NCBI GenBank assembly: GCA_947632365.1
Contig: CANROZ010000007.1
Location: forward strand, 1 to 32,320
Reading direction: 5' to 3'
DNA: 32,320 nucleotides
Source: an uncultured Oscillospiraceae bacterium
GTDB taxonomy: Bacteria > Bacillota > Clostridia > Oscillospirales > Oscillospiraceae
Part shown: piece after piece, positions 9,198 to 18,002 of the stretch
Layout: each line of letters begins with the position of its first letter
How positions within the stretch are numbered: position 1 is the first letter of the stretch
Made by a program: the position numbers and the translations under genes
The notes under the pieces: model-generated
Database searches by the model: none
Seen by the model: only the letters and a program-made list of their open reading frames with translations
Told to the model about the DNA's origin: nothing

Positions 9198-9944
9198 ATG
9201 GAGAAAAAAGAACCGAAGGTCGTTGTCAATCACCTGACGAAAAAGTTCGGCGACCTGCTGGTACTGGACGACCTGAATTTTGAGGTATCGGAGGGCGAGT
9301 TTTTGTGCATCGTCGGCCCTACGGGCTGCGGCAAGACCACCTTCCTCAACAGCCTGACCCGGCTTTATGAGCCCACCGCCGGGGAGATACTGGTCAACGG
9401 CATCCCGGTGGACCCGAAAAAGCAGAATATCTCCTACATCTTCCAGGAGTACTCCTCCTTCCCCTGGCTGACGGTGGAGCAGAACGTCCGCTTCGGCCTG
9501 GACATCAAGCGGGTGCCCAAGGCGGAGGCAGACGCCAGCGTGGAGGAGATGCTGGACATCGTGGGCCTGACCAAGTTCCGCAACTACTACCCCAGCCAGC
9601 TGTCCATCAGTATGCTCCAGCGCGTGGCCATCGCCCGCGCCTTTGCCACCAAGCCGGAGCTGCTGCTCATGGACGAGCCTTACGGTCAGCTGGACATCGA
9701 CCTGCGCTTCAAGCTGGAGGACGAGCTGCTGAAGCTGTGGCAGCGGACGGGCACCACGGTACTGTTCATCACCCATAACATCGAGGAGGCCGTCTATCTG
9801 AGCCAGAACATCATGGTGCTGACCAACAAGCCCACTTCTGTCAAAACGGTCATCCCCAACCCGCTGCCGCTGCCGCGGGACGTGATGAGCCAGGAATTTG
9901 TGGATCTGCGAAACCAGGTCACAGACCTGATCAAATGGTGGTGA
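9198..9944 (+). CDS. ABC transporter ATPase 2 (SsuB/TauB-like)
   Basis: Walker A GPTGCGKTT, Walker B LLLMDEP, H-loop ITHNIEEA; variant signature LSISMLQR. Confidence 0.9.
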   Translation: MEKKEPKVVVNHLTKKFGDLLVLDDLNFEVSEGEFLCIVGPTGCGKTTFLNSLTRLYEPTAGEILVNGIPVDPKKQNISYIFQEYSSFPWLTVEQNVRFGLDIKRVPKAEADASVEEMLDIVGLTKFRNYYPSQLSISMLQRVAIARAFATKPELLLMDEPYGQLDIDLRFKLEDELLKLWQRTGTTVLFITHNIEEAVYLSQNIMVLTNKPTSVKTVIPNPLPLPRDVMSQEFVDLRNQVTDLIKWW

Positions 9945-10002
9945 GCCGGACGCGGCTGTCCGCTCTGCGGACAGCCGCCGCGCTCTCCCTGGGAGGACGA
10001 CG

Positions 10003-11532
10003 ATGAAAGCGATCTTTATCCTGCTGGACACCCTGAACCGCCGGATGCTGGACATCTACGGCCAGGGCGATACAGCGCTGACCCCCAACATCCGCCGCCT
10101 GGCGGAGCGGGGCGTGGTCTTTGACAACCACTGGTGTGGTTCCGCGCCCTGCATGCCCGCCCGGCGGGATATCCTGACGGGTCGGCTGAATTTTCTGGAA
10201 AAGCCCTGGGGCGGCATGGAGCCCTTCGACTTCACCCTGCCCTGGGTCCTGGCCAAGCATAAAAATGTCCACAGCACCCTCTTCTCCGATCACCCCCATT
10301 ATGTGATCTCCGGCGGAGAGAACTATACCCGGGGCTTCACCGCCTGGAACGTGTTCCGGGGCCAGGAGGAGGACCCGGTCTATACCCGGCCCGACCGGAA
10401 CGGCATCCGCGGCAGCACCCGCCCGGCTGGCTACAAGGGCGTGTGGACCGAGGCGGAGCAGGACAACCGCCTGCACTATCCCCATGAGCAGGACTACCCC
10501 TCCGTCAAGACCCTCAGCGGCGCGGCCCAGTGGCTGGAGGAGAACCGGGAAGCGGACAATTTCCTGCTGTGGGCGGAGGCCTTCGATCCCCACGAGCCCT
10601 ATGACACGCCCAAGTATTATCTGGACCTGTACGAGAAGCCCGGCGAGTACGACGGGCCCAACTACACCCATCCCAGCTATGGACCCAACGAGTTCAGCGA
10701 GGCGGAGACCCGCCACCTGCGCAACGCCTGCAAGGCCGTGATGACCATGACAGATCGGCATGTGGGGGAGATACTGGACGTGATGGACAAGTACGATCTG
10801 TGGAAGGACACCATGGTGGTGTTCACCACGGACCACGGCTTCCACCTGGGCGAGCATGGCTACATGGCAAAAAACTACATGCCGCCCTACAACGAGGTGT
10901 TCCACATCCCCCTGATCGTCTGCCACCCGGATATAAAGCCGGGGCGGTGCGAGGCGCTGACCCAGAACATCGACGTGCTGCCCACCATGCTGGAGTATTT
11001 CGGCGTGTCGGAGCAGGTCATCCCCTATCCCCTCCACGGCCGGAGCCTGCTGCCGCTGCTGCGGGGCGGGACGGACGCGGTCCACCAGGACATCATTTAC
11101 GGTTATTTCGGCCATGAGGTGGCCTATAACGACGGCACCTACGTCTATATCCGCGCCGCTAAGGACGACAGCGATCGGCCGCTGTATATGTATACCGCCA
11201 TCCCCTCGCTGCTGCGCCAGCTCATCGGCGCGGACGACGCCTGCCAGGTGGCCGATTACGGCCGCATCGAAATGGGCCGATATCTCAGCTGGACCGACTA
11301 TCCGGTGTTCCGTTTCCCGGCGGACATCATCCACTGGAGCAACGACTCGCAGGTGTTCGATCGGCGGCGGGAGTACAACCGGGAGACCATGCTGTTCAAC
11401 ATCCGCCAGGACTACGCCCAGCAATGCCCCATCCAGGACGAGGCGCTTCAGCGGCAGATGGCCGATCGGCTGAAGGCGGCGATGAAGCGCGTCGGCTGCC
11501 CGGAGGAGCAGTTTGCGCGATTGGGCCTGTAA
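10003..11532 (+). CDS. Cys-type sulfatase (alkaline phosphatase superfamily), no signal peptide
   Basis: HWCGSAPCMPARRDILTGRLNF (C-x-P-x-R formylglycine motif, Cys codon 10150-10152); FTTDHGFHLGEHGYMAKN. N-terminus begins directly with the catalytic-domain strand MKAIFILLDTLNRR. Confidence 0.9.
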   Translation: MKAIFILLDTLNRRMLDIYGQGDTALTPNIRRLAERGVVFDNHWCGSAPCMPARRDILTGRLNFLEKPWGGMEPFDFTLPWVLAKHKNVHSTLFSDHPHYVISGGENYTRGFTAWNVFRGQEEDPVYTRPDRNGIRGSTRPAGYKGVWTEAEQDNRLHYPHEQDYPSVKTLSGAAQWLEENREADNFLLWAEAFDPHEPYDTPKYYLDLYEKPGEYDGPNYTHPSYGPNEFSEAETRHLRNACKAVMTMTDRHVGEILDVMDKYDLWKDTMVVFTTDHGFHLGEHGYMAKNYMPPYNEVFHIPLIVCHPDIKPGRCEALTQNIDVLPTMLEYFGVSEQVIPYPLHGRSLLPLLRGGTDAVHQDIIYGYFGHEVAYNDGTYVYIRAAKDDSDRPLYMYTAIPSLLRQLIGADDACQVADYGRIEMGRYLSWTDYPVFRFPADIIHWSNDSQVFDRRREYNRETMLFNIRQDYAQQCPIQDEALQRQMADRLKAAMKRVGCPEEQFARLGL

Positions 11533-11562
11533 GGCGGAGGAGCGAAAGGAGAGACCCACCCT

Positions 11563-13089
11563 ATGAAGACCATATTTATTCTGGCCGACAGCACGAATCG
11601 GCGCTTTCTCAACATGTACGGCGCCAAGCATCCGGCGCTGACCCCCAACCTGGATCGGCTGGCGGCGCGGGGCACGGTGTTCGACAACCACTGGTGCGGC
11701 TCCGCGCCCTGCATGCCCGCCCGGCGGGACATCATGACCGGGCGGCTGAACTTTCTGGAGAAGCCCTGGGGCGGCATCGAGCCCTTTGATCAGACCCTCC
11801 CGGCGCTGCTGAAGACGAAAAACGTATACACCCGCCTGGTCACGGACCACTATCTGTACCTGCATGTGGGCGGGGAGAACTACTGGAACGACTTCACCGC
11901 CAATGAGATCATCCGGGGCCAGGAGTTCGACTCTCTGAACATGCCCGCCTGCCGGGAGGGCGTGGTGACCCAGCAGCGCCCGGAGGGATACAAGGGCATC
12001 TACTCCCAGGAGCACGACGAGACGTACGGCCGCTTCGCCAGCGAGGATGAGTACCCCAGCCCCGTCACCATGACCAAGGCCGCCCAGTGGCTGGAGGACA
12101 ACGCCCAGGCGGACAATTTCCTGCTGTGGGTGGAGGGGTTCGATCCCCATGAGCCCTTCGATGTGCCCCAGAAGTACATCGACCTGTACCGGGAGGAGGA
12201 CGGCGACGATTACGAGGGCATCCCCTGCTACTGGCCGGAATACCGGAAGAACATCTTCACGGACCAGGAGACCCGCCATCTGAACGTGCGGTACAAGGCG
12301 CTGCTGACCATGACCGACCACTACATCGGCAAGATACTGGACGTGCTGGACCGACACGATATGTGGGACGACACGATGGTCATCTTCACCACGGACCACG
12401 GCTATATGCTGGGCGAGCATGACTATATGGCGAAAAACTACATGCCCGCCTACAACGAGGTGTTCCACATCCCTCTGATCGTGTGGCATCCCCAGGCAAA
12501 GGTGAAGCGCTTTTCCGGCCTGACCCAAAACATCGACATGTTCCCCACCATCCTGAACCAGTTCGGCGTGGATATGGGGCAGCTGCACTATCCCATCCAC
12601 GGCAAGGACCTGATGCCCGCCCTTCTGGGCCAGACGCAGGCGCTGCGGGACGGGATCATCTACGGCTATTTCGGCAAGAGCGTCAACTACACCGACGGCC
12701 GCTATACCTATATGCGCGCGGCCAGGGACGAGAGCAATCGGCCCCTGTATGTCTATGCCGCCACGCCCACCACCCTGCGCCAGTATTACGGCGTGGGCTG
12801 CATCGCCCCGGAGGATTACGGGAAGATCGGCTTTGGCCATCTGTCCTGGACAGGGTATCCCGTCTTCCGCATCCCGGCGGATATCGTGGACTTCAAAAAC
12901 CCCTCCCAGGAGTATTCCAAGCGGGCGGAGCAGAACCGGGACAGCTGCCTGTACGATCTGACCTGCGACTATGAACAGGAGCATCCCATCCACGATGAGG
13001 CGCTGGAGGCGGAGATGGCGGCTAAGCTGAAGGCGGCCATGGCGGCCCATGACAGCCCGCCGGAGCAGTTTGAGCGGCTGGGCCTGTGA
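11563..13089 (+). CDS. Cys-type sulfatase, tandem paralogue of the preceding gene, no signal peptide
   Basis: HWCGSAPCMPARRDIMTGRLNF (Cys codon 11710-11712); FTTDHGYMLGEHDYMAKN; extended similarity to the upstream sulfatase. Confidence 0.9.
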   Translation: MKTIFILADSTNRRFLNMYGAKHPALTPNLDRLAARGTVFDNHWCGSAPCMPARRDIMTGRLNFLEKPWGGIEPFDQTLPALLKTKNVYTRLVTDHYLYLHVGGENYWNDFTANEIIRGQEFDSLNMPACREGVVTQQRPEGYKGIYSQEHDETYGRFASEDEYPSPVTMTKAAQWLEDNAQADNFLLWVEGFDPHEPFDVPQKYIDLYREEDGDDYEGIPCYWPEYRKNIFTDQETRHLNVRYKALLTMTDHYIGKILDVLDRHDMWDDTMVIFTTDHGYMLGEHDYMAKNYMPAYNEVFHIPLIVWHPQAKVKRFSGLTQNIDMFPTILNQFGVDMGQLHYPIHGKDLMPALLGQTQALRDGIIYGYFGKSVNYTDGRYTYMRAARDESNRPLYVYAATPTTLRQYYGVGCIAPEDYGKIGFGHLSWTGYPVFRIPADIVDFKNPSQEYSKRAEQNRDSCLYDLTCDYEQEHPIHDEALEAEMAAKLKAAMAAHDSPPEQFERLGL

Positions 13090-13107
13090 GGCCGGGATAA
13101 AACGATC

Positions 13108-13143
13108 AAGACCACCCCTTCGCCTTGGCGAAAGGGTGGTCTT
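13108..13143. terminator. Bidirectional hairpin terminator between convergent genes
   Basis: 17-bp stem with one mismatch: AAGACCACCCCTTCGCC-tt-GGCGAAAGGGTGGTCTT. T-tract weak on both sides. Confidence 0.6.
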
Positions 13144-13175
13144 GCAGCACTATGGGACCCGGATGCGCTGATGCC

Positions 13176-13400
13176 TCAGTCTCCGGGATTGGGGCGGATC
13201 ACCTTTCCGAAGTTCCAGTTCACCGCCGCCATCTTCGCGGCCTGGCGGCGCTGCTCCTCGTCCTTGTAGGACAGCTCCGCCGTGTGGGCGCCGCAGTCCA
13301 GGCACTGGACGTAGACGCACCAGCCGCCCTCCTCCTCGATGCTCCCGATGCCGCCGCAGCAGGGGCAGTCCGCCAGTTCCAGCTCGTCAAAATGTTCCAT
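13176..13400 (-). CDS. Small zinc-ribbon protein resembling the Lar restriction-alleviation family
   Basis: 74 aa: CPCCGGIGSIEEEGGWCVYVQCLDCGAHTAEL...AAKMAAVNWNFG, i.e. two Cys pairs followed by A..WN as in Lar-like proteins. Confidence 0.65.
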   Translation of the reverse strand: MEHFDELELADCPCCGGIGSIEEEGGWCVYVQCLDCGAHTAELSYKDEEQRRQAAKMAAVNWNFGKVIRPNPGD

Positions 13401-13415
13401 GTTTCTTCTCCTGTG

Positions 13416-14564
13416 TCATTCAGTCTGATCCTGGAGCCGTTCGATCCAGGAGCGCTCCGTCCCGGCGGCCAGCGCGCTGTCCACGGCCTCGGTGCCCAGA
13501 GCCTGCAGCAGCTCATCCTCGGTGTATATCTGCCACAGGGGGAGCTCCTGCCGCGCCGCCGCCGTTTCCAGCAGCGCCGCGGCCAGGTCTATGTAGCTGT
13601 CCTTGTCCGTCTTCAGCTTCTTCGCCAGGGCGGGCAGCCGCTTCTCGTGGATGGCCCGCAGGGACAGCGCCGGGTCCGGCTCGGCCCGCTGCACGGCGGC
13701 GCACAAAAACTGCCGGGCCTGCTCCTCGCTCCACTGGGCGTCGATGTAATAGCTCTCGCCCTTCAGCCCATAGAGAAAGCGCTTGGCGTCGTAGTAGCCC
13801 AGGCGGATGTTCTTCTGGCTCTGCTCCGCCTCGAACTCCAGCACGCCGCCCAGCTTCTCCTTGGGCGCCAGGGTGTAGACGTCGGTGCCCTCAGGGATGC
13901 GGACGGGCCGCATGATGCCGGGGCCGTACAGCCGCATGGCGATGATATGGGTGTAGCCGTTGGCGATGAGCACGTGCAGGGGCAGCACGTCCCGCACACC
14001 GCCGTCGGCGTAGAGCTTGCCCTCCAGCCGCTCGATGCGGAACGCGGGCAGATAGGCGCTGGCCAGCAGCATATCGTGCAGCTCGTCGTCCGTCAGGTCC
14101 TTGGCCCGCAGCTCCAGCTCCTTCTGGTCGGTGACGGAGTAGGTGACGATGTAAAACTCAATGTCGGAGGCGCGGATGACTGCCGGGTCCGCCACCTGGC
14201 GTATCCAGTTGCGCAGGGGCGTCACGTCCAGGCCCCGGTTGCGGATGATGCCGCCCACCTTGTCCAGGAGCTTACGCACGTCCAGCTCCCGCAGATCGCC
14301 CCGGAGCAGGTCGCCCATCTCCTCGTCGTCCACGTCCATCACCTCGGAGTAATGGATGTTGGACCAAAGCTCCTCGGCCCGCTGCACGTCGCCCATGGCG
14401 ATCAGCGCCCCGTTGAGGGCCCCCACGGACGTGCCGGCCACCGCCGAGATGTGGATGCCCGCCTCCGTCAGCGCTTTCCAGGCGCCGATCTGGTAGGCCC
14501 CTCTGGCGCCGCCACCCTCCAGGGCCATGGCATAGGATAGATCCGGATCGATCTGCAGCTTCAT
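13416..14564 (-). CDS. Patatin-like phospholipase
   Basis: GGGARGAYQIG oxyanion motif, GTSVGALNG (GxSxG), DGG in YADGGVRD. Start MKLQIDPD at 14564 with AGGAGG upstream. Confidence 0.9.
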   Translation of the reverse strand: MKLQIDPDLSYAMALEGGGARGAYQIGAWKALTEAGIHISAVAGTSVGALNGALIAMGDVQRAEELWSNIHYSEVMDVDDEEMGDLLRGDLRELDVRKLLDKVGGIIRNRGLDVTPLRNWIRQVADPAVIRASDIEFYIVTYSVTDQKELELRAKDLTDDELHDMLLASAYLPAFRIERLEGKLYADGGVRDVLPLHVLIANGYTHIIAMRLYGPGIMRPVRIPEGTDVYTLAPKEKLGGVLEFEAEQSQKNIRLGYYDAKRFLYGLKGESYYIDAQWSEEQARQFLCAAVQRAEPDPALSLRAIHEKRLPALAKKLKTDKDSYIDLAAALLETAAARQELPLWQIYTEDELLQALGTEAVDSALAAGTERSWIERLQDQTE

Positions 14565-14765
14565 AAAATACCTCCTGGTCTGTCCGCCGGGCCTTGGCCC
14601 TTGCGCGCCCCGCAAGGGGGCTTATTTCACAGCGGATGACCATATTATAGCCCAGGAGCGTTTTGTTCGTAAAGCGAAAAATTCACGAATTTATCCCGCG
14701 CGGGGAAAAATGCCCGCCCGCCGGGGCAAAAACGGAAAAGTTCTGAATTGTGAACAAAAAAACTG

Positions 14766-14794
14766 TTGAATACGGTCTGGGATTGATATATAAT
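14766..14794 (+). promoter_or_regulatory. Sigma-A-like promoter for the PfkB kinase
   Basis: TTGAAT (14766-14771), 17-bp spacer, TATAAT (14789-14794). Confidence 0.75.
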
Positions 14795-14811
14795 CAATAA
14801 GAGGGGAAGGG

Positions 14812-15783
14812 GTGAGCATGATGTTTGACGTGGCGGCCCTGGGGGAGATGCTCATCGACTTCACGGAAAACGGCGTGAGCGAACAGGGCAATCCCATCTT
14901 TGAGGCCAACCCCGGTGGCGCCCCCTGCAACGTGCTGGCCATGCTGCAAAAGCTGGGCCGTAAGACCGCCTTCATCGGCAAGGTGGGCAACGACGCCTTC
15001 GGCCGGATGCTGCGGCAGACGGGGGAGAGCGCGGGCATCGACATGGGGGGTCTCACGGCCGACCAGCGGGTACACACCACCCTGGCCTTCGTCCAGACGG
15101 CCCCCGACGGGGACCGGGACTTCTCCTTTTATCGGGACCCGGGAGCGGATATGATGCTTGCCCCGGAGGATGTGCCCCAGAGCCTCATCGAGAACGCGAA
15201 GATATTCCACTTCGGCACGCTGTCCCTCACCAGCGAGCCCGTCCGGGCCGCCACGGTGAAGGCGGTGGCCCTGGCCCGGCGCGCCGGGGCGGTGATCTCC
15301 TTCGACCCCAACCTGCGTCCGCCGCTGTGGCGGGACATGTATGTGGCCAAGGCCATGATCGCCTGGGGCCTGGCCCAGGCGGAGGTTGTGAAGATCGCCG
15401 ACAACGAGCTGCAGTTCATGACCGACCAGGACCACTTCGACACGGGCGCGGCCATGCTCCTGGCGGAGTACCCCAACATCCGGCTTTTGAACGTGACCGC
15501 CGGAGCCGACGGCAGCTACGCCTACAGCAACGGGCACAAGGTGTATGTCCCGGCTTTCCGGCTGGGCGGCACCGTCGAGACCACCGGGGCGGGGGACACC
15601 TTCTGCGCCTGCGTGCTGGACTACATACTGGACCGGGGCCTGAACGGTCTGGGGGCCGACGAGCTAACAGCCATGCTGCGGTTCGCCAACGCGGCGGCGT
15701 ACCTGGTGACCACGAAAAAGGGAGCCATCCGCTCCATGCCGGAGCGGGAGCAGATAGACGAGATTTTGCGCAAAAACCCATAA
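14812..15783 (+). CDS. PfkB-family carbohydrate kinase (fructokinase-like)
   Basis: ALGEMLIDFT...NPGGAPCNVLAMLQKLGRKTAFIGKVGNDAFG and C-terminal ETTGAGDTFCA. GTG start at 14812 or ATG at 14818. Confidence 0.9.
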   Translation: MSMMFDVAALGEMLIDFTENGVSEQGNPIFEANPGGAPCNVLAMLQKLGRKTAFIGKVGNDAFGRMLRQTGESAGIDMGGLTADQRVHTTLAFVQTAPDGDRDFSFYRDPGADMMLAPEDVPQSLIENAKIFHFGTLSLTSEPVRAATVKAVALARRAGAVISFDPNLRPPLWRDMYVAKAMIAWGLAQAEVVKIADNELQFMTDQDHFDTGAAMLLAEYPNIRLLNVTAGADGSYAYSNGHKVYVPAFRLGGTVETTGAGDTFCACVLDYILDRGLNGLGADELTAMLRFANAAAYLVTTKKGAIRSMPEREQIDEILRKNP

Positions 15784-15965
15784 ATCTGTAATCCAATGGC
15801 GGCGGCCACTCCACAAATATGGCCGACTGTACATTCAAAAAGGAGGAATATATTTTCCGCGCATCTCGCGGTGCGGCAGTGTGGAGACCTGTCGTAATGC
15901 GGTCCGCCCGCAGAAGGGCGGCGCGAGGCAGTCCGGGCGGTGGCCCGGCTGTCAGAGATAACAGT

Positions 15966-17120
15966 ATGTCAGAAGTCATCATCAAAGGTCTGAAGAAGGT
16001 GTACGACGGGGGCGTCACGGCGGTGCACGACGTGAACCTGCACATTGCGGACAAGGAGTTCATCGTGCTGGTAGGCCCCTCCGGCTGCGGCAAATCCACC
16101 ACCCTGCGGATGGTGGCCGGGCTGGAGGACATCACGGAGGGCGAGCTGTACATCGACGGCAAGCTCTGCAACAACGTGGAGCCCAAGGACCGGGATATCG
16201 CCATGGTGTTCCAGTCCTACGCCCTGTATCCCCACATGAGCGTGTATGACAACATGGCCTTCGCTCTGAAGCTGAAGAAGGTGCCCAAGGCGGAGATCGA
16301 CAAGAAGGTCAGGGAAGTCGCCGCCATCCTGGACATCACCCAGTACCTGGAGCGCAAGCCCAAGGCGCTGTCGGGCGGCCAGCGGCAGCGTGTTGCCATC
16401 GGCCGGGCCATGGTCCGTGACCCGAAGGTGTTCCTGATGGACGAGCCTCTGTCCAACCTGGACGCGAAGTTGCGTAACCAGATGCGTGCGGAGATCATCA
16501 AGCTGCGCAGCCGGATCAACACCACGTTCATGTACGTGACCCACGACCAGACGGAGGCCATGACCCTGGGCGACCGGATCGTGATCATGAAGGACGGCTT
16601 TGTGAACCAGATCGGCACGCCGACGGAGGTGTTCGACAAGCCTGTGAACCTGTTCGTGGCGGGCTTCATCGGGATGCCGGTGATGAACTTCTTTGATAAT
16701 TGCAAGCTGCTGCTGGAGGGCGGGGAGTACTACGCCCAGATCCGCAACGCGAAGATCAAGCTGAGCGAGTTCCAGCAGAAGGCGCTTAAGCAGAACGGGC
16801 AGCAGGCGTGCGACATCGTGGCGGGCATCCGTCCGCAGCACATCAGCGTGGGCGCGGGCGACCTGGACGCCAAGATCGTGGTGAACGAGATGATGGGCTC
16901 GGAGGTGCACCTGCACGCGGACAGCAACGGCGACGAGGTGGTCATGGTCATTCCCACCGTGGACCTGAAGGTGGACGTGTCTATGGGAGCTACGGTGAAG
17001 TTCTCGACGAAGCCGGAGCTGATCCAGCTGTTCGACAAGGCCGACGGTTACAACCTCATCTGGTACGACAAGGCGTCTGCCGAGGCCAATTCCCCCGTCT
17101 GCAAGAGCTACGAGTTCTGA
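15966..17120 (+). CDS. Carbohydrate ABC transporter ATPase, MsmK/UgpC type
   Basis: [73 protein letters not shown] and a C-terminal TOBE-like region. Confidence 0.92.
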   Translation: MSEVIIKGLKKVYDGGVTAVHDVNLHIADKEFIVLVGPSGCGKSTTLRMVAGLEDITEGELYIDGKLCNNVEPKDRDIAMVFQSYALYPHMSVYDNMAFALKLKKVPKAEIDKKVREVAAILDITQYLERKPKALSGGQRQRVAIGRAMVRDPKVFLMDEPLSNLDAKLRNQMRAEIIKLRSRINTTFMYVTHDQTEAMTLGDRIVIMKDGFVNQIGTPTEVFDKPVNLFVAGFIGMPVMNFFDNCKLLLEGGEYYAQIRNAKIKLSEFQQKALKQNGQQACDIVAGIRPQHISVGAGDLDAKIVVNEMMGSEVHLHADSNGDEVVMVIPTVDLKVDVSMGATVKFSTKPELIQLFDKADGYNLIWYDKASAEANSPVCKSYEF

Positions 17121-17137
17121 TATCATCGCATAACCCC

Positions 17138-17170
17138 AGTTCCCGTCCCATCCCGGGACGGGAACTTTTT
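17138..17170 (+). terminator. Rho-independent terminator
   Basis: 12-bp perfect stem AGTTCCCGTCCC-atccc-GGGACGGGAACT followed by TTTT. Confidence 0.9.
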
Positions 17171-17278
17171 GAAAGGACCATGCGCCATGCTGGCTGACCC
17201 ATCCCATCGCGCCAAGATATATAAGGCCATGTCCGCCGCGGGCGTGTATCCCTCCACGGGGAGAACGGCGGGGCGGAC

Positions 17279-17872
17279 ATGAGGATATTGGCGGTTTCCG
17301 ACGTGGAGTCGAAATATTTATATGAGTTTTACGGCCCCGGAAAGCTGGACGGGTTCGACCTGATCCTGGCCTGCGGCGACCTGGGCCGGAGCTATCTGGA
17401 GTTTCTGGTCACCATGGCCCGGTGTCCGGTGCTGTATGTGCACGGCAACCACGACGACGGCTTTGACCAGGACCCGCCCCAGGGGTGCGTGTGCGTGGAC
17501 GATCAGCTCTTTGTCTATGAGGGGGTGCGCATCCTGGGCCTTGGCGGCTCGCACCGCTACAGCACGGGGAAGTACATGTATACCGAGCGGCAGATGTGTC
17601 GGCGGATACGCCGCCTGGGCTTTCAGATATGGCGGCACCGGGGCTTCGACATCCTGCTGACCCACGCCCCGGCCAGGCACATCAACGACTTCGACTCCGT
17701 CTCGCACCGGGGCTTCGAGTGCTTCGGAAGGCTGCTGGACCGATACTGCCCCAAGTATTTCGTCCACGGCCATATCCACAAGAACTACGGCCCCCACGTC
17801 CCCCAGAAGACACCCCACGGCGAGACCACCATCGTCAACGCCTGGGACCACTGTGTGTTTGATTACATATAA
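17279..17872 (+). CDS. Calcineurin-like metallophosphoesterase
   Basis: MRILAVSDVES...LILACGDLGRSYLEFL...VLYVHGNHDDG...LLTHAPARHINDFD...YFVHGHIHKNYG. Confidence 0.9.
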   Translation: MRILAVSDVESKYLYEFYGPGKLDGFDLILACGDLGRSYLEFLVTMARCPVLYVHGNHDDGFDQDPPQGCVCVDDQLFVYEGVRILGLGGSHRYSTGKYMYTERQMCRRIRRLGFQIWRHRGFDILLTHAPARHINDFDSVSHRGFECFGRLLDRYCPKYFVHGHIHKNYGPHVPQKTPHGETTIVNAWDHCVFDYI

Positions 17873-17948
17873 AAAGAGCGGTCCGCCGGGAGACGCTTCG
17901 CGCGGAGGGTGTTTCCTGTTGCTGTTTTGATTAGACAAGTGAATCAAA

Positions 17949-17978
17949 CACCCCGGACAGGCAGCCCTGTCCGGGGTG
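17949..17978. terminator. Hairpin between convergent genes (likely bidirectional terminator)
   Basis: 13-bp perfect stem CACCCCGGACAGG-cagc-CCTGTCCGGGGTG. Confidence 0.6.
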
Positions 17979-18002
17979 CGATCTGCTTTTGGGGCACTGT
18001 AC

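Noticed and set aside
9931-13050. 1039-aa minus-strand ORF opposite the sulfatases
   Set aside because: Antisense shadow of two clear sulfatase genes; no domain-like sequence.
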